64,000 bases of DNA from Mycobacterium sp. DL440 (GCF_011745145.1 NZ_CP050191.1:1391991-1455990); one strand, 5' to 3'; shown: positions 10,244 through 20,733, counted from the first letter of the stretch. A program made the numbers and translations. The notes: a model not told the origin generated them from the letters alone.

Positions 10244-10252
10244 ATCCCGGGC
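10233..10252. terminator. GC hairpin at the smc stop
   Basis: GCCCGGG pairs with CCCGGGC around a 6-base loop that contains the smc stop codon. The next gene (ending at 10307) is convergent, so a bidirectional terminator would fit. There is no U-tract, so function is unproven. Confidence 0.45.
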
Positions 10253-10306
10253 AGGCGTAGTGGACTACTCGAATGTCCCGACGCGGCCGGGAAGGTTGTG
10301 CCGCGC

Positions 10307-11785
10307 CTACGCCGCATCCGAGTGTCCGGAACGGTGGTTGTGGCGCGGTTTCTGTTTGGTGTCGCCGGCTTTCGTGTCCGTGGTGCCGGATTTCGACTGG
10401 GCCGAATTGCTTTGGCCGGCGTGACGTTGCGGCGAGCGATGTGGGCGCGGGTTGTCTTGTGACGCGGCGGCATCTGCATCGGTTGCATCGTCGGACAGCG
10501 TCTTGGGTGAGAATGCCTGTCGGAGCGGCTGCCGGATGCGTTCTGCTCCCGGCTTTGTCTGCCGTTGTCGTTTCTGCTGAGGTGTTGTGTTGGACCGGGT
10601 CTCGGTGTCAGCTTCAGCTTCGGTGCCGGTCAGGTGCGCCCGGGTGCGGTCCGACTGCGGTCCCGCCGTGACCGGGGTATCGAGCTTCACCTTTTCTGGA
10701 TCCGACTTATCCAGTGCGGCAACGCTTTCTGTGTGGCGATCACTGGTGTGGCCGGTGTCGATGCCCAAGTCGGCGAGTGCATTGCGCACGCCCTCCTTGG
10801 CTGCGGCCCGCAGGTCCGATGCCAGTTTGTCGAGATCGATGTGGGGTATCAGCCCGGCGCGGGTGGGAACCCCCATGTTGGCCGGCGTGCGGTCATAGCC
10901 GAGTTCGATCAGTACCCGCAGGGTCGGCTCGACCAGGTCGAGCGCCGGCGTCAGGATTCCGATGTTGCGCAATGGCTGAAGCAACGGCAGGTGTTCGGTG
11001 TGCACGAGGTAGTAGGTGGTGTTGCCGGAGGTGTAGGACTGGTACGTACTCGGGTCGTTCAGGTCGACCACCGATGACCCGTAGTTCGGATGCAGGTAGA
11101 TGTAGCCCATCAGGGCGTTGAGATCGGCCAGCACGTTGAGTGGGTATTTGGGAAAGTCGGCGATCAGGTCGTACTGCCGGGCGACGTCGATCGTCTGGTA
11201 TTCGTCGTCCGGGGTGGCGCCGTCGAAGCTGACTCCGAGGATCGGTATGTAGAGACCTTCAAAGCGGGCGAGGATTCCCCCGTTGGGCCGGTTGGGGTTG
11301 GCCACGAACACGAAGGACAGCTCGTCAGCCGAAGGGACCGTGGCGCCTTGCGCGCGAAGCTCGGCGAGATTGCGCTTCTCCCGGGTGGCGATGTTGGCGC
11401 TCTGTGAGTAGCCGACGACGACTTTTTCTCCCGAAGTGTTCAGCAGGGCGTTGTTGAGGCTCAGGACCCCGCGGGCGACCGAGGTGTCGAAGGTGATGTC
11501 GGTCAGGCTGGTCGCGGGCCAGAACTGCTCTGGTGTCGACACCCATTTCAAGTCGTCTTCATCGAGGTGCCGGTCAGACAGATAGGTGTTGTTGACCTGG
11601 TCCACGTAGCTACCCGTACCCCACTGGTGCGGATCTCCCAGCACCTTCATCCCGGTTCCACCCATGATGAGTGCGGTGGCCGCCAGCTGAACCAGCGTGG
11701 ACATACTCGCCGTCACGACCAGCCCGACGGTGCCGATCAGAGCGACCAGCGTCAGTGCTACCCCCCGAAGCACACGAATGTGCAT
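10307..11785 (-). CDS. Secreted PE-PPE-domain serine esterase (no PE/PPE leader)
   Basis: A 492-residue protein. ATG 11785 is chosen because GGGAGG lies about 6 bases upstream and a signal-peptide-like stretch follows (MHIRVLRGVALTLVALIGTV). Residues about 40-300 match the PE-PPE domain, an alpha/beta-hydrolase fold: GTGMKVLGDPHQWGTGSYVD near the start, the nucleophile elbow VVGYSQSA (G-x-S-x-S) and a late His in LVHTEHLPLLQPLR. From about 370 on the chain is basic, rich in Gln, Thr, Lys, Arg and Ser, and probably disordered. Instead of a PE or PPE type VII secretion leader it has a Sec-like N-terminus. It is inserted between smc and ftsY on the opposite strand. Substrate unknown; an ester- or lipid-hydrolase role is inferred. 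Confidence 0.85.
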   Translation of the reverse strand: MHIRVLRGVALTLVALIGTVGLVVTASMSTLVQLAATALIMGGTGMKVLGDPHQWGTGSYVDQVNNTYLSDRHLDEDDLKWVSTPEQFWPATSLTDITFDTSVARGVLSLNNALLNTSGEKVVVGYSQSANIATREKRNLAELRAQGATVPSADELSFVFVANPNRPNGGILARFEGLYIPILGVSFDGATPDDEYQTIDVARQYDLIADFPKYPLNVLADLNALMGYIYLHPNYGSSVVDLNDPSTYQSYTSGNTTYYLVHTEHLPLLQPLRNIGILTPALDLVEPTLRVLIELGYDRTPANMGVPTRAGLIPHIDLDKLASDLRAAAKEGVRNALADLGIDTGHTSDRHTESVAALDKSDPEKVKLDTPVTAGPQSDRTRAHLTGTEAEADTETRSNTTPQQKRQRQTKPGAERIRQPLRQAFSPKTLSDDATDADAAASQDNPRPHRSPQRHAGQSNSAQSKSGTTDTKAGDTKQKPRHNHRSGHSDAA

Positions 11786-12184
11786 TCTTGTCCTCCCTTT
11801 CGAAAAATCCCATGGGAAGGACCACCTGCTGACCAGACGCTGAAGCCATTCCCGACCCATCTGGATCGTGAACCACCTCGAGCCCTGCTGTCAGCGAATT
11901 CAGATAAATTGCTGAAAAAATATAAAGACCCAGTTGAGAACTGAATTAGAGTGGATTTAACCCTCACGACAGCTAAGCCGTAGGCGAATTCTACGGCTCG
12001 CGTGGGCAGGTTCTTCAGATGGTGTGGTGAACGGAATATACCGCCTCGGTACGTTTGTGTACCACGATTTTCGGCAATCGCGTACGTCGATGTTCCGGCT
12101 CACTCGTATGCGGGCCATGCGGGGGAGCGAAGCGGCGGAACGGGGCCGATCGTTCGCGGGTGGCCGCCCTGCGACAATGGCGGC
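11786..12184. other. Divergent intergenic region between the PE-PPE gene and ftsY
   Basis: 399 bases without a convincing gene. The part nearest the PE-PPE gene has an unusually AT-rich stretch (about 11897-11930), which on the minus strand offers a TATATT -10-like element. An 8-bp perfect inverted repeat, AGCCGTAG and CTACGGCT with a 7-base spacer, lies at 11976-11998. A second, GGTAC-N6-GTACC, lies at 12048-12063. These could be a transcript-boundary hairpin and an operator, but nothing ties them to a known regulator. The ftsY frame is open back to 12002, but that stretch does not look like FtsY. Confidence 0.5.
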
Positions 12185-13582
12185 GTGACAGAAGGTGCGT
12201 TGTTGGGTCTGTGGATCGCCATTGCGGTCGTCGCTGTACTGGTCGTCGTCGCCCTCGCGGTGGGGGTGGTGCGTTACCGGCGGCGGCGGATCAGCCTGTC
12301 GGAACGAGACGACTCGAAACCGATCGACCGCTCTGGCGGCTATACGGCGTCCTCGGGCATCACGTTCAGCAAGTCGGATACGCCGACGCTCGAGCGCATC
12401 GACACCAGCGGACTGCCTGCGGTCGGCGATGACGCCACCATTCCGCGGGACGCGCCCAAACGCACCATCTCCGACGTTCAACTGCCAGAACCGCCGGTCG
12501 AGGCAGTCACACCCGATGCGCCGCCGGCGCCCGAGGCACCTGCAGACTCGGCGCCCGCCCCGGTAATCCCCGATGAGCCGGCCGCGCCGGAAGTGGCTGC
12601 CGAGCCCACCGAGTTGCCGGCCGAGGCTTCCGACGCCGTGGCCGCTGCCGTGGAGGACATCGCCCCGGCCGAAGGGCGCATGGACCGCTTGCGGGGCCGC
12701 CTCGCCAAGTCCCAGAACGCGTTGGGGCGCAGCATGCTCGGGCTGCTCGGCGGAGGTGATCTCGACGAGGACTCGTGGGAGGCCGTCGAGGACACCCTGC
12801 TGATCGCCGACCTGGGCCCGGTGGTCACCGAGTCCGTTGTCGCGGCATTGCGTGAGCGGATGGCCAGCAAGGGTGTGCGCAGTGAGGCCGACGCGCGCGC
12901 GGTGCTGCGCGAGGTACTGATGTCGGAGCTGCGGCCCGAATTGGACCGTTCGATCAAGGCACTGCCACACGCCGATAAGCCGTCGGTGCTGTTGGTCGTC
13001 GGTGTGAACGGCACCGGCAAGACCACCACAGTGGGCAAGCTGGCGCGGGTTCTGGTCGCCGACGGGCGTCGCGTCGTGCTCGGCGCGGCCGACACATTCC
13101 GCGCCGCGGCCGCCGATCAGTTACAGACCTGGGGCGCGCGCGTCGGCGCGGAAGTGGTGCGGGGGCCTGAAGGTGCGGATCCGGCATCGGTCGCGTTCGA
13201 CGCCGTCGACGAGGGCATCAAGGCCGGCGCTGATGTCGTCGTCATCGACACGGCGGGCCGCCTACACACCAAGACCGGTCTGATGGACGAACTCGGCAAG
13301 GTCAAGCGGGTGGTGGAGAAGCGCGCCGCCGTCGACGAGGTGCTGTTGGTGCTCGACGCCACCATCGGCCAGAACAGCCTGCCGCAGGCCAAGGTGTTTG
13401 CCGAGGTCGTGGACATCACCGGGGTGGTGCTGACCAAGCTTGACGGCACTGCCAAGGGCGGCATCGTGTTCCGGGTTCAGCAGGAACTCGGCGTACCGGT
13501 CAAGCTCGTCGGACTCGGTGAAGGGCCCGACGACCTGGCACCGTTTGAGCCCGCGGCGTTCGTCGACGCCCTGCTGGGCTAG
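12185..13582 (+). CDS. ftsY: Signal recognition particle receptor FtsY
   Basis: A 465-residue SRP receptor GTPase that docks ribosome-SRP complexes at the membrane. GTG 12185 gives the mycobacterial arrangement: an N-terminal transmembrane helix (LWIAIAVVAVLVVVALAVG) followed by YRRRRISLSE. Residues about 45-160 are an acidic, Ala/Pro-rich linker. The NG domain follows, with GVNGTGKTTT at residues 273-282, DTFRAAAADQL, VVIDTAGRLHTKTGLMDEL and TKLDGTAKGG. It pairs functionally with Ffh, encoded about 4.5 kb downstream. Confidence 0.97.
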   Translation: MTEGALLGLWIAIAVVAVLVVVALAVGVVRYRRRRISLSERDDSKPIDRSGGYTASSGITFSKSDTPTLERIDTSGLPAVGDDATIPRDAPKRTISDVQLPEPPVEAVTPDAPPAPEAPADSAPAPVIPDEPAAPEVAAEPTELPAEASDAVAAAVEDIAPAEGRMDRLRGRLAKSQNALGRSMLGLLGGGDLDEDSWEAVEDTLLIADLGPVVTESVVAALRERMASKGVRSEADARAVLREVLMSELRPELDRSIKALPHADKPSVLLVVGVNGTGKTTTVGKLARVLVADGRRVVLGAADTFRAAAADQLQTWGARVGAEVVRGPEGADPASVAFDAVDEGIKAGADVVVIDTAGRLHTKTGLMDELGKVKRVVEKRAAVDEVLLVLDATIGQNSLPQAKVFAEVVDITGVVLTKLDGTAKGGIVFRVQQELGVPVKLVGLGEGPDDLAPFEPAAFVDALLG

Positions 13583-13604
13583 AAAAACCAGGGAATCGCA
13601 CGGT

Positions 13605-13652
13605 GTAACACCGGCGAAACGTCGCCTGCCCATCCGTTCACACGAGCGAAAC
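13605..13652 (+). promoter_or_regulatory. Two GlnR-box-like sites upstream of amt
   Basis: Two sites of the AC-N9-AC type: GTAAC-ACCGGC-GAAAC (13605-13620) and TTCAC-ACGAGC-GAAAC (13637-13652). Their starts are 32 bases apart, about three helical turns. This matches the known architecture of GlnR operators, which activate amt-glnB-glnD under nitrogen limitation in actinobacteria. A third GAAAC half-site is at 13670-13674. GlnR binding is inferred from the motif and the downstream genes. Confidence 0.65.
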
Positions 13653-13752
13653 GTGGCGGCGTCGTAGCTGAAACATCCACTCAGCATTGTCTTGACCAGG
13701 TCAATGGCTGCAAATCCTTGCGGCCGTGGTGTGGTGAAGGAGGAAACTGCGA

Positions 13753-15108
13753 GTGGAGCAATTCCCGATAATGGGTGCACCGGATACCGGTGACACGGCA
13801 TGGATGCTGGCCGCGGCCGCACTTGTGCTGTTGATGACGCCGGGTCTGGCCTTCTTCTACGGCGGCATGGTGCGCGCCAAGGGCGTGCTCAACATGATCA
13901 TGATGAGCGTCAGTGCGATGGGTGTCGTCACGGTCCTGTGGGCGTTGTACGGCTACTCGGTTGCGTTCGGTGACAACACCGCAGGCGTGATCGGCGACCC
14001 CGGGCAGTTCTTTGGTCTCAAGGGTCTGATCGGAGCGAACGGCTCACCCGATGCGCCCATCGCGTTGGTCGGCACGATCCCGGCCACCGTGTTCGTGGGT
14101 TTCCAGCTGATGTTCGCGATCATCACGGTCGCCCTGATCTCCGGTGCCGTCGCCGACCGCATCAAGTTCGGCGGCTGGCTGCTGTTCGCCGCGCTGTGGG
14201 CGACCGTTGTCTACTTCCCCGTCGCGCACTGGGTATTCGATTTCGACGTCAAGGGGTCCGACGGTGAGACCGTGATCCACCACGGCGGCTGGATCGCCAA
14301 CCAGCTCAAGGCCATTGACTTCGCCGGCGGCACCGCGGTGCACATCAACGCCGGCACCGCGGGCCTGGTCCTGGCCATCATCCTCGGTAAGCGGCTCGGT
14401 TGGCCCGGTACGCCGATGCGCCCGCACAACCTACCCTTCGTGATGCTCGGCGCCGGCCTGCTGTGGTTCGGCTGGTACGGCTTCAACGCCGGTTCTGCGG
14501 TGTCGGCCAACGGAATTGCCGGTTCGACCTTCGTCACGACCACGGTGGCCACCGCGGCGGCCATGTTGGCCTGGCTGCTCACCGAGCGCATCCGCGACGG
14601 GCACGCCACTTCACTGGGAGCCGCATCGGGAATCGTTGCCGGACTGGTGGCCATCACCCCGTCCTGCTCATCGGTGAATGTCGTGGGCGCGCTCGTCATC
14701 GGTGTTACCGCGGGCGCCCTGTGCGCCCTGGCGGTCGGCTTGAAGTTCAGGTTCGGTTTCGACGATTCGCTCGACGTGGTGGGCGTCCACCTGGTGGGCG
14801 GCATCGTCGGCACGTTGCTGGTCGGCCTGGTGGCGACGAAGGAAGCACCTGCAGGTGTGGCCGGTCTGTTCTACGGTGGCGGGTTCGATCAACTGTGGCG
14901 ACAGGCGGTCGGGGCCGGTGCTGTTCTGCTCTATTCGGCGGTGGGTACCGCTATCTTGGCGTTGATTGTCAAATACACCGTGGGCCTGCGCCTGGACAAA
15001 GAAGAGGAGGCATCCGGTATCGACGAGTCCGAGCACGCTGAGAGCGCTTACGACTTCGTCGCTGTCGGAACCGGTTCTGTTCTTGGTCGTCACGGCGGGG
15101 AGGAATAA
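13753..15108 (+). CDS. amt: Ammonium transporter Amt
   Basis: A 451-residue channel of the Amt/Mep/Rh family with about eleven predicted membrane helices, which imports ammonium across the cytoplasmic membrane. The family signature is DFAGGTAVHINAGTAGL, with the first pore His; the second pore His is in GVHLVGGIVGTLL. TPGLAFFYGGMVRAKGVLN is the typical first-helix region. The GTG start has AAGGAGG about 9 bases upstream. The C-terminal tail (EEEASGIDESEHAES) is cytoplasmic and acidic. The PII gene follows after 6 bases, the standard amt-PII pairing in which PII can block the channel. Confidence 0.97.
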   Translation: MEQFPIMGAPDTGDTAWMLAAAALVLLMTPGLAFFYGGMVRAKGVLNMIMMSVSAMGVVTVLWALYGYSVAFGDNTAGVIGDPGQFFGLKGLIGANGSPDAPIALVGTIPATVFVGFQLMFAIITVALISGAVADRIKFGGWLLFAALWATVVYFPVAHWVFDFDVKGSDGETVIHHGGWIANQLKAIDFAGGTAVHINAGTAGLVLAIILGKRLGWPGTPMRPHNLPFVMLGAGLLWFGWYGFNAGSAVSANGIAGSTFVTTTVATAAAMLAWLLTERIRDGHATSLGAASGIVAGLVAITPSCSSVNVVGALVIGVTAGALCALAVGLKFRFGFDDSLDVVGVHLVGGIVGTLLVGLVATKEAPAGVAGLFYGGGFDQLWRQAVGAGAVLLYSAVGTAILALIVKYTVGLRLDKEEEASGIDESEHAESAYDFVAVGTGSVLGRHGGEE

Positions 15109-15453
<345 letters not shown>

Positions 15454-15533
15454 CCGGAGCGTCTGTCGAGACGTCTTCTCCCGGCCGGGAATCGCGTGAG
15501 CACTACCCGGGATTGGCCGGGGGAGGAGTCGAA

Positions 15534-18032
15534 ATGACAGAGGACAAACCAGAATCCGCCGGAGCCTCTCCGCAGGAGGCTTCGGCGGGTTTGTCTCGGC
15601 CCGCCACCGATCTGGTGGCGGCCACCCAGCAGTTGCTGTCCGGCGGATCTCGTCAGCTGGATGCGGCCGGTCTGCGGGAGGCATTACTCGATCTGCACGA
15701 ATTCTGGCTCACCACAAAGGCTGCCGAGATCGGGATCACGGCCACCAGTGGGTTCGCCATCGTGGCCACCGGTGGTCTGGGCCGCGGCGAGATGTTGCCG
15801 TACTCCGACCTCGACCTCATGTTGCTGCATGACAACATGCCTGTCGAGCTGGTCTCTGAGGTGGCCGAAAAACTCTGGTATCCCTTGTGGGACGCCAATA
15901 TCCGCATCGATCACAGTGTGCGCACCGTGCCCGAAGCCCTGAAGGTGGCGGGTGAGGACATCGCGGTGGGTCTGGCGATGCTCGACGCCCGTCATATGGC
16001 CGGTGACGCCGATCTGTCGGCACTACTGGTCGGCGGGGCGCGCCGGCAGTGGCGGATCGGAATCGCCTCGCGATTCGACGGGCTCGTCGAGCACGCGCAG
16101 GCGCGGTGGCAGCGCAGCGGCCAGATCGCGCACCGCGCCGAGCCTGACCTGAAGTCGGGCCGCGGCGGTCTACGGGACGTACAACTGCTCAACGCGCTCG
16201 CGATAGCGCAACTGGCCGACGTGTATCCGAGTCGGGCCCTGGCTTCGCCGACCGGAACGCTCGGCGGTGCCCACCTGTCCTTGCTGAATATGCGCACCGA
16301 ACTGCACCGCGCCTCCGGCCGTGGCCGGGAACTGTTGTTGGCCCAGCATGCCGATGAAATCGGCGCGGCTCTGCGGATCGGAGACCGGTTCGATCTGGCC
16401 CGCACTCTGTCGGACGCGGCCCGGACCGTGAGCTACTACGTCGACTCCGGTATCCGCACCGCCGCCAACGCCTTACCCCGGCGCGGTTTCGCCGCGCTTC
16501 GCCGCCCGGTGCGCCGCCCGCTCGACGAAGGAGTGATCGAATTCGCCGGTGAGGTGATCCTGGCCCGCGACGCGCGGCCGGAACGCGATCCGGGTCTGAT
16601 CCTGCGGGTCGCGGCGGCGTCGGCCGGTACCGGGCTGCCGATGGCGGTATCCACGCTGAGCAGGCTGGCCGAGACCGCACCCGAACTGCGTACCCCGTGG
16701 CCGCGTCAGGCCCTCAAGGACCTTCTGGTGTTGCTCGCGTCGGGCCCCGCAGCGGTGGCCACCATTGAAGCCCTGGACCGCACCGGTCTGTGGGGCCGGC
16801 TGTTCCCGGAGTGGGGTGCGGTGCGGGACCTGCCGCCGCGGGACGTCGTGCACACCTGGACAGTTGACCGGCACCTGGTCGAAACTGTCTCGCGAGCAAG
16901 TGCTTTCACCACCCGGGTGTCACGCCCTGATCTGCTGCTGCTGGGTGCACTGTGCCACGACATCGGCAAGGGTCGCGGCGGCGACCACAGCGTGATCGGT
17001 GCCGAGTTGGCCACCCAGATCGGCACCCGGCTGGGTCTGTGGCCATCGGACATCGAGGTGCTGTCGAAGATCGTCCGGTACCACCTGCTGCTGCCAGACA
17101 CCGCGACGCGACGAGATCTGCAGGACCCCAAGACCATTGATGCGGTGACCGATGCGCTCGGTGGGGACATGGTGCTGCTGGAGCTGCTCCATGTCCTGGC
17201 CGAGGCCGACTCACTGGCCACCGGTCCCGGGGTATGGGGGGACTGGAAGGCATCGCTGATCGGTGACCTGGTGCGACGCTGCCGGTTGGTGATGGCCGGT
17301 GAACCGTTGCCGGAACCCGATCCAATCGACCCGCGGTTCATGGTGTTGGCTGCTGACGCCGGCGTCCACGTCGAGCTCACCCCGGGCGACAGCCCACACA
17401 TCTACAACGTGACGATGATCGGCGCGGACCGGCGCGGCCTGCTGTCCAAGGCGGCCGGCGTGCTGGCGCTGAACTCCCTGCGGGTCCACTCGGCGTCGGT
17501 CAACAGCCACGAGGGTTCGGCGATCAACACCTTCGCGGTGTCTCCGCACTTCGGTGCGCCACCACCTGCCCAACTGCTGCGCCAGCAGTTCATCCTCGCG
17601 CTCGACGGCGAACTGGACGTGATCGGTGCGCTGGAACGCCGCGACCACGAGGCCGCCCAGCATCCGACAACCCGCGCCGGCGAGATCCTGGCCTCGGTGC
17701 CGGCCAACCACGTGCCCGCCCCGCCACGCATCCTGTGGTCGCCAGGCACGGCTCCCGAAGACCTGATCGTCCAGATCCGTACGATCGACCGGTCGGGTCT
17801 GTTGGCACGGCTGACTGCGGTATTCGAGCGCGACGGTGTGGATGTTGCCTGGGCGAAGGTGACCACGCTGGGGTCTTCGGTGGTCGATGTCTTCTGTATC
17901 ACGGCGTCGGCGCTGGCCGGCGGCGAAGCGCGACGGGCCGCGATTCGCGAGGAGTTGGAGCGCGACATGCTGGCGATCCTGCCTGCGCCGCCTCCGGCCA
18001 AGCCGGCGAAGCCGGCCGAGCACGCCAGCTGA
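15534..18032 (+). CDS. glnD: PII uridylyl/adenylyltransferase GlnD
   Basis: An 832-residue bifunctional enzyme that nucleotidylates PII under nitrogen limitation and removes the group under nitrogen excess. Domains in order: nucleotidyltransferase ([19 protein letters not shown], with the G-rich loop and D-x-D), helical linker, HD phosphohydrolase domain ([18 protein letters not shown]) and two C-terminal ACT domains (beginning [18 protein letters not shown] and [19 protein letters not shown]) that sense glutamine. ATG 15534 is preferred over TTG 15513 because GGGAGGAG lies just upstream of it. It is the third gene of the nitrogen operon. Confidence 0.95.
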   Translation: MTEDKPESAGASPQEASAGLSRPATDLVAATQQLLSGGSRQLDAAGLREALLDLHEFWLTTKAAEIGITATSGFAIVATGGLGRGEMLPYSDLDLMLLHDNMPVELVSEVAEKLWYPLWDANIRIDHSVRTVPEALKVAGEDIAVGLAMLDARHMAGDADLSALLVGGARRQWRIGIASRFDGLVEHAQARWQRSGQIAHRAEPDLKSGRGGLRDVQLLNALAIAQLADVYPSRALASPTGTLGGAHLSLLNMRTELHRASGRGRELLLAQHADEIGAALRIGDRFDLARTLSDAARTVSYYVDSGIRTAANALPRRGFAALRRPVRRPLDEGVIEFAGEVILARDARPERDPGLILRVAAASAGTGLPMAVSTLSRLAETAPELRTPWPRQALKDLLVLLASGPAAVATIEALDRTGLWGRLFPEWGAVRDLPPRDVVHTWTVDRHLVETVSRASAFTTRVSRPDLLLLGALCHDIGKGRGGDHSVIGAELATQIGTRLGLWPSDIEVLSKIVRYHLLLPDTATRRDLQDPKTIDAVTDALGGDMVLLELLHVLAEADSLATGPGVWGDWKASLIGDLVRRCRLVMAGEPLPEPDPIDPRFMVLAADAGVHVELTPGDSPHIYNVTMIGADRRGLLSKAAGVLALNSLRVHSASVNSHEGSAINTFAVSPHFGAPPPAQLLRQQFILALDGELDVIGALERRDHEAAQHPTTRAGEILASVPANHVPAPPRILWSPGTAPEDLIVQIRTIDRSGLLARLTAVFERDGVDVAWAKVTTLGSSVVDVFCITASALAGGEARRAAIREELERDMLAILPAPPPAKPAKPAEHAS

Positions 18033-18088
18033 TCCGCGGCCCGCGGCGCGCGGCCACGTCTCAAATCCCGGGCCGCTAGGCTTACCAC

Positions 18089-19654
18089 GTGTTTGAGAGC
18101 CTGTCTGACCGGTTGACCGGAGCCCTGCAAGGCCTACGCGGCAAGGGGCGGTTGACCGACGCCGATATCGACGCCACGGCGCGCGAGATCCGGTTGGCCC
18201 TGCTTGAGGCCGACGTCTCGCTGCCCGTGGTGCGTGCCTTCGTCGCGCGCATCAAGGATCGTGCCAAGGGTGCCGAGGTCTCTGCCGCACTGAATCCCGC
18301 GCAGCAGGTGGTCAAGATCGTCAACGAGGAGCTGATCGGCATCCTCGGCGGCGAGACCCGTCAGCTGGCCTTTGCGAAAAACCCGCCGACGGTGATCATG
18401 CTCGCCGGTCTGCAAGGTGCGGGTAAGACCACGCTTGCCGGCAAGCTGGCGAAATGGCTTAAGGGACTGGGCCACACCCCGTTGCTCGTGGCGTGTGACC
18501 TGCAGCGGCCCGGTGCTGTCAACCAGCTGCAGATCGTGGCCGAGCGCGCCGGGGTGGCCTCCTTCGCCCCGCATCCGGGCACCTCACCGGGTGGCCTCGG
18601 GATCGGTGGCCACGGCGACCCGGTGGCCGTCGCGTCGGCCGGTATGGCCGAGGCCCGAGCCAAGCACTACGACGTCGTCATCGTCGACACCGCGGGCCGG
18701 CTGGGTATCGACGACGAGCTGATGGGCCAGGCCGCGGCCATTCGCGCCGCCGTCAACCCCGACGAAGTCCTGTTCGTGCTCGACGCGATGATCGGTCAGG
18801 ACGCCGTCGCCACCGCCGAGGCATTCCGCGAGGGCGTCGGCTTTACCGGTGTCGTACTGACCAAGCTCGACGGCGACGCTCGTGGTGGCGCGGCCTTGTC
18901 GGTCCGTGAGATCACTGGTGTGCCGATTCTGTTCGCCTCCGCAGGGGAGAAGCTCGAAGACTTCGATGTCTTCCACCCCGACCGGATGGCCAGCCGCATC
19001 CTGGGCATGGGCGACGTGCTCACCCTCATCGAGCAGGCCGAGCAGGTCTTCGATCAGCAGAAGGCCGAGGAGGCCGCGGCCAAGATCGGCTCCGGAGAGC
19101 TGACGCTGGAGGACTTCCTCGAGCAGATGCTGGCGATCCGCAAGATGGGCCCGATCGGAAACCTGCTGGGCATGCTGCCCGGGGCGGGGCAGATGAAGGA
19201 CGCGCTTGCCGCGGTCGACGACAAGCAGCTGGACCGGGTGCAGGCCATCATCCGCGGCATGACCCCGGCCGAGCGGGCCGATCCCAAGATCATCAACGCC
19301 TCCCGCCGGCTGCGCATCGCCAACGGTTCCGGTGTCGCGGTGTCGGAGGTCAACTCGCTCGTCGACCGGTTCTTCGACGCCCGCAAGATGATGTCCTCGA
19401 TGGCCGGCCAGATGGGCATGCCGTTCGGCCGCAAGAACGCGCCGCGCAAGGCCGGCAAGGGCAAGAACAAGCAGGCCGGTAAGGGTAAGGGCAAGGGTCG
19501 CGGCCCGACACAGCCGAAGAACCCGTTTGGCGCAGCCGGGGCGATGCCTGCTGGTTTCCCGGACTTGTCGAACATGCCCAAGGGCCTGGACGAACTGCCG
19601 CCCGGCCTGGCCGATTTCGACCTGTCGAAGCTGAAGTTCCCCGGCCAGAAGTAG
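18089..19654 (+). CDS. ffh: Signal recognition particle GTPase Ffh
   Basis: A 521-residue SRP54 protein that binds signal sequences and 4.5S RNA and delivers ribosomes to FtsY. Visible parts: the N-terminal helical domain, P-loop GLQGAGKTT (from residue 107), DLQRPGAVNQL, DTAGRLGIDDELM, TKLDGDARGG, then the Met-rich M domain (about 330-440, EQMLAIRKMGPIGNLLGMLPG). A Lys/Gly-rich low-complexity stretch (about 445-490) and a Pro/Leu-rich tail follow, as usual in mycobacteria. The start is GTG 18089. The amidohydrolase gene begins 4 bases after the stop. Confidence 0.97.
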   Translation: MFESLSDRLTGALQGLRGKGRLTDADIDATAREIRLALLEADVSLPVVRAFVARIKDRAKGAEVSAALNPAQQVVKIVNEELIGILGGETRQLAFAKNPPTVIMLAGLQGAGKTTLAGKLAKWLKGLGHTPLLVACDLQRPGAVNQLQIVAERAGVASFAPHPGTSPGGLGIGGHGDPVAVASAGMAEARAKHYDVVIVDTAGRLGIDDELMGQAAAIRAAVNPDEVLFVLDAMIGQDAVATAEAFREGVGFTGVVLTKLDGDARGGAALSVREITGVPILFASAGEKLEDFDVFHPDRMASRILGMGDVLTLIEQAEQVFDQQKAEEAAAKIGSGELTLEDFLEQMLAIRKMGPIGNLLGMLPGAGQMKDALAAVDDKQLDRVQAIIRGMTPAERADPKIINASRRLRIANGSGVAVSEVNSLVDRFFDARKMMSSMAGQMGMPFGRKNAPRKAGKGKNKQAGKGKGKGRGPTQPKNPFGAAGAMPAGFPDLSNMPKGLDELPPGLADFDLSKLKFPGQK

Positions 19655-19658
19655 TCCG

Positions 19659-20726
19659 GTGCTCCACGCGCTGCACCTCCGGGGACGCGGCCTACCCGAC
19701 GGCGAAGAAGTGCAGTGGTGGATCCACCAGGGTGTGCTGTCAGCGGAGCCCGTCGCCAACGCCGAGACCGTCTTCGACGGTGGCTGGATCATTCCTGGCC
19801 TGGTCGACGCACACTGCCATGTCGGTCTGGGCCCGGGCGGGGCAGTCGACATCGACGAGGCGGTCACCCAGGCGGAGACCGAACGGGACGCCGGTGCGCT
19901 TCTGCTGCGTGATGCCGGATCGCCGGTGGACACCCGCAGCTTCGACGACCGTGAGGACCTGCCGCGGATCATCCGGGCCGGACGGCACCTCGCGCGCCCC
20001 AAGCGCTATTCGCCGGGGTTGCCGATCGACATCGAGGACGAGTCGCAACTGCCCGCGGCCGTGGCCGAGCAGGCCCGGTGGGGCGACGGCTGGGTGAAGC
20101 TGGTTGGTGACTGGATCGACCGGGGGGTCGGGGACCTGGCACCGCTGTGGTCCGACGAGATCCTCAAAGCCGCGATCGACGCGGCCCACGACGAGGGGGC
20201 GCGGGTCACCGCGCACGTATTCGGTGAGGACGCGCTGCCCGGACTCATCAAGGCCGGAATCGACTGCATCGAGCACGGTACCGGGATCACCGATGACGCC
20301 ATCGAACTGATGCTCGACCACGGCACAGCATTGGTGCCCACCCTGATCAACATCGACAATTTCCCCGGCATCGCCGATGCGGCCGGCAAGTACCCGGCGT
20401 ACGCCAAGCACATGCGTGACCTGTACGCGTCCTGCCGCACCCGGGTCGGCGCGGCCTACGAGGCCGGGGTGCCGATTTTCGCGGGCACCGACGCCGGCGG
20501 CATGATCGCCCACGGCCGTATCGCCGACGAGATCGACGCGCTCAAGGGCATCGGGATGAGCCCAACCGCCGCTCTGGGGGCGGCCAGCTGGGATGCGCGG
20601 GCCTGGCTGGGCCGGCCGGGGCTGGAGCACGGGGCATCGGCCGACCTGGTCTGCTACACCGAGGATCCGCGGCACGGTGGTGTCAGCCACCCCGACCTGG
20701 TGATCCTGCGCGGTCGGGTGTTCTGA
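19659..20726 (+). CDS. Amidohydrolase-superfamily metal-dependent hydrolase
   Basis: A 355-residue member of the amidohydrolase superfamily (Rv2915c equivalent). Expected metal and catalytic residues are visible: H-x-H in LVDAHCHVGLG, His in VTAHVFGEDAL, His in DCIEHGTGI, and the metal Asp in IFAGTDAGGM. The C-terminal beta strand ADLVCYTEDPRHG resembles imidazolonepropionase- and prolidase-like relatives. It starts with GTG four bases after ffh, so it is co-transcribed. The substrate is not known; the metal site is complete, so it should be active. Confidence 0.87.
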   Translation: MLHALHLRGRGLPDGEEVQWWIHQGVLSAEPVANAETVFDGGWIIPGLVDAHCHVGLGPGGAVDIDEAVTQAETERDAGALLLRDAGSPVDTRSFDDREDLPRIIRAGRHLARPKRYSPGLPIDIEDESQLPAAVAEQARWGDGWVKLVGDWIDRGVGDLAPLWSDEILKAAIDAAHDEGARVTAHVFGEDALPGLIKAGIDCIEHGTGITDDAIELMLDHGTALVPTLINIDNFPGIADAAGKYPAYAKHMRDLYASCRTRVGAAYEAGVPIFAGTDAGGMIAHGRIADEIDALKGIGMSPTAALGAASWDARAWLGRPGLEHGASADLVCYTEDPRHGGVSHPDLVILRGRVF

Positions 20727-20733
20727 TCTTTCG

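Noticed and set aside
12002..12184. N-terminal extension of FtsY from the upstream open frame
   Set aside because: The sequence before GTG 12185 does not resemble FtsY, while the GTG start gives the expected membrane helix and length.
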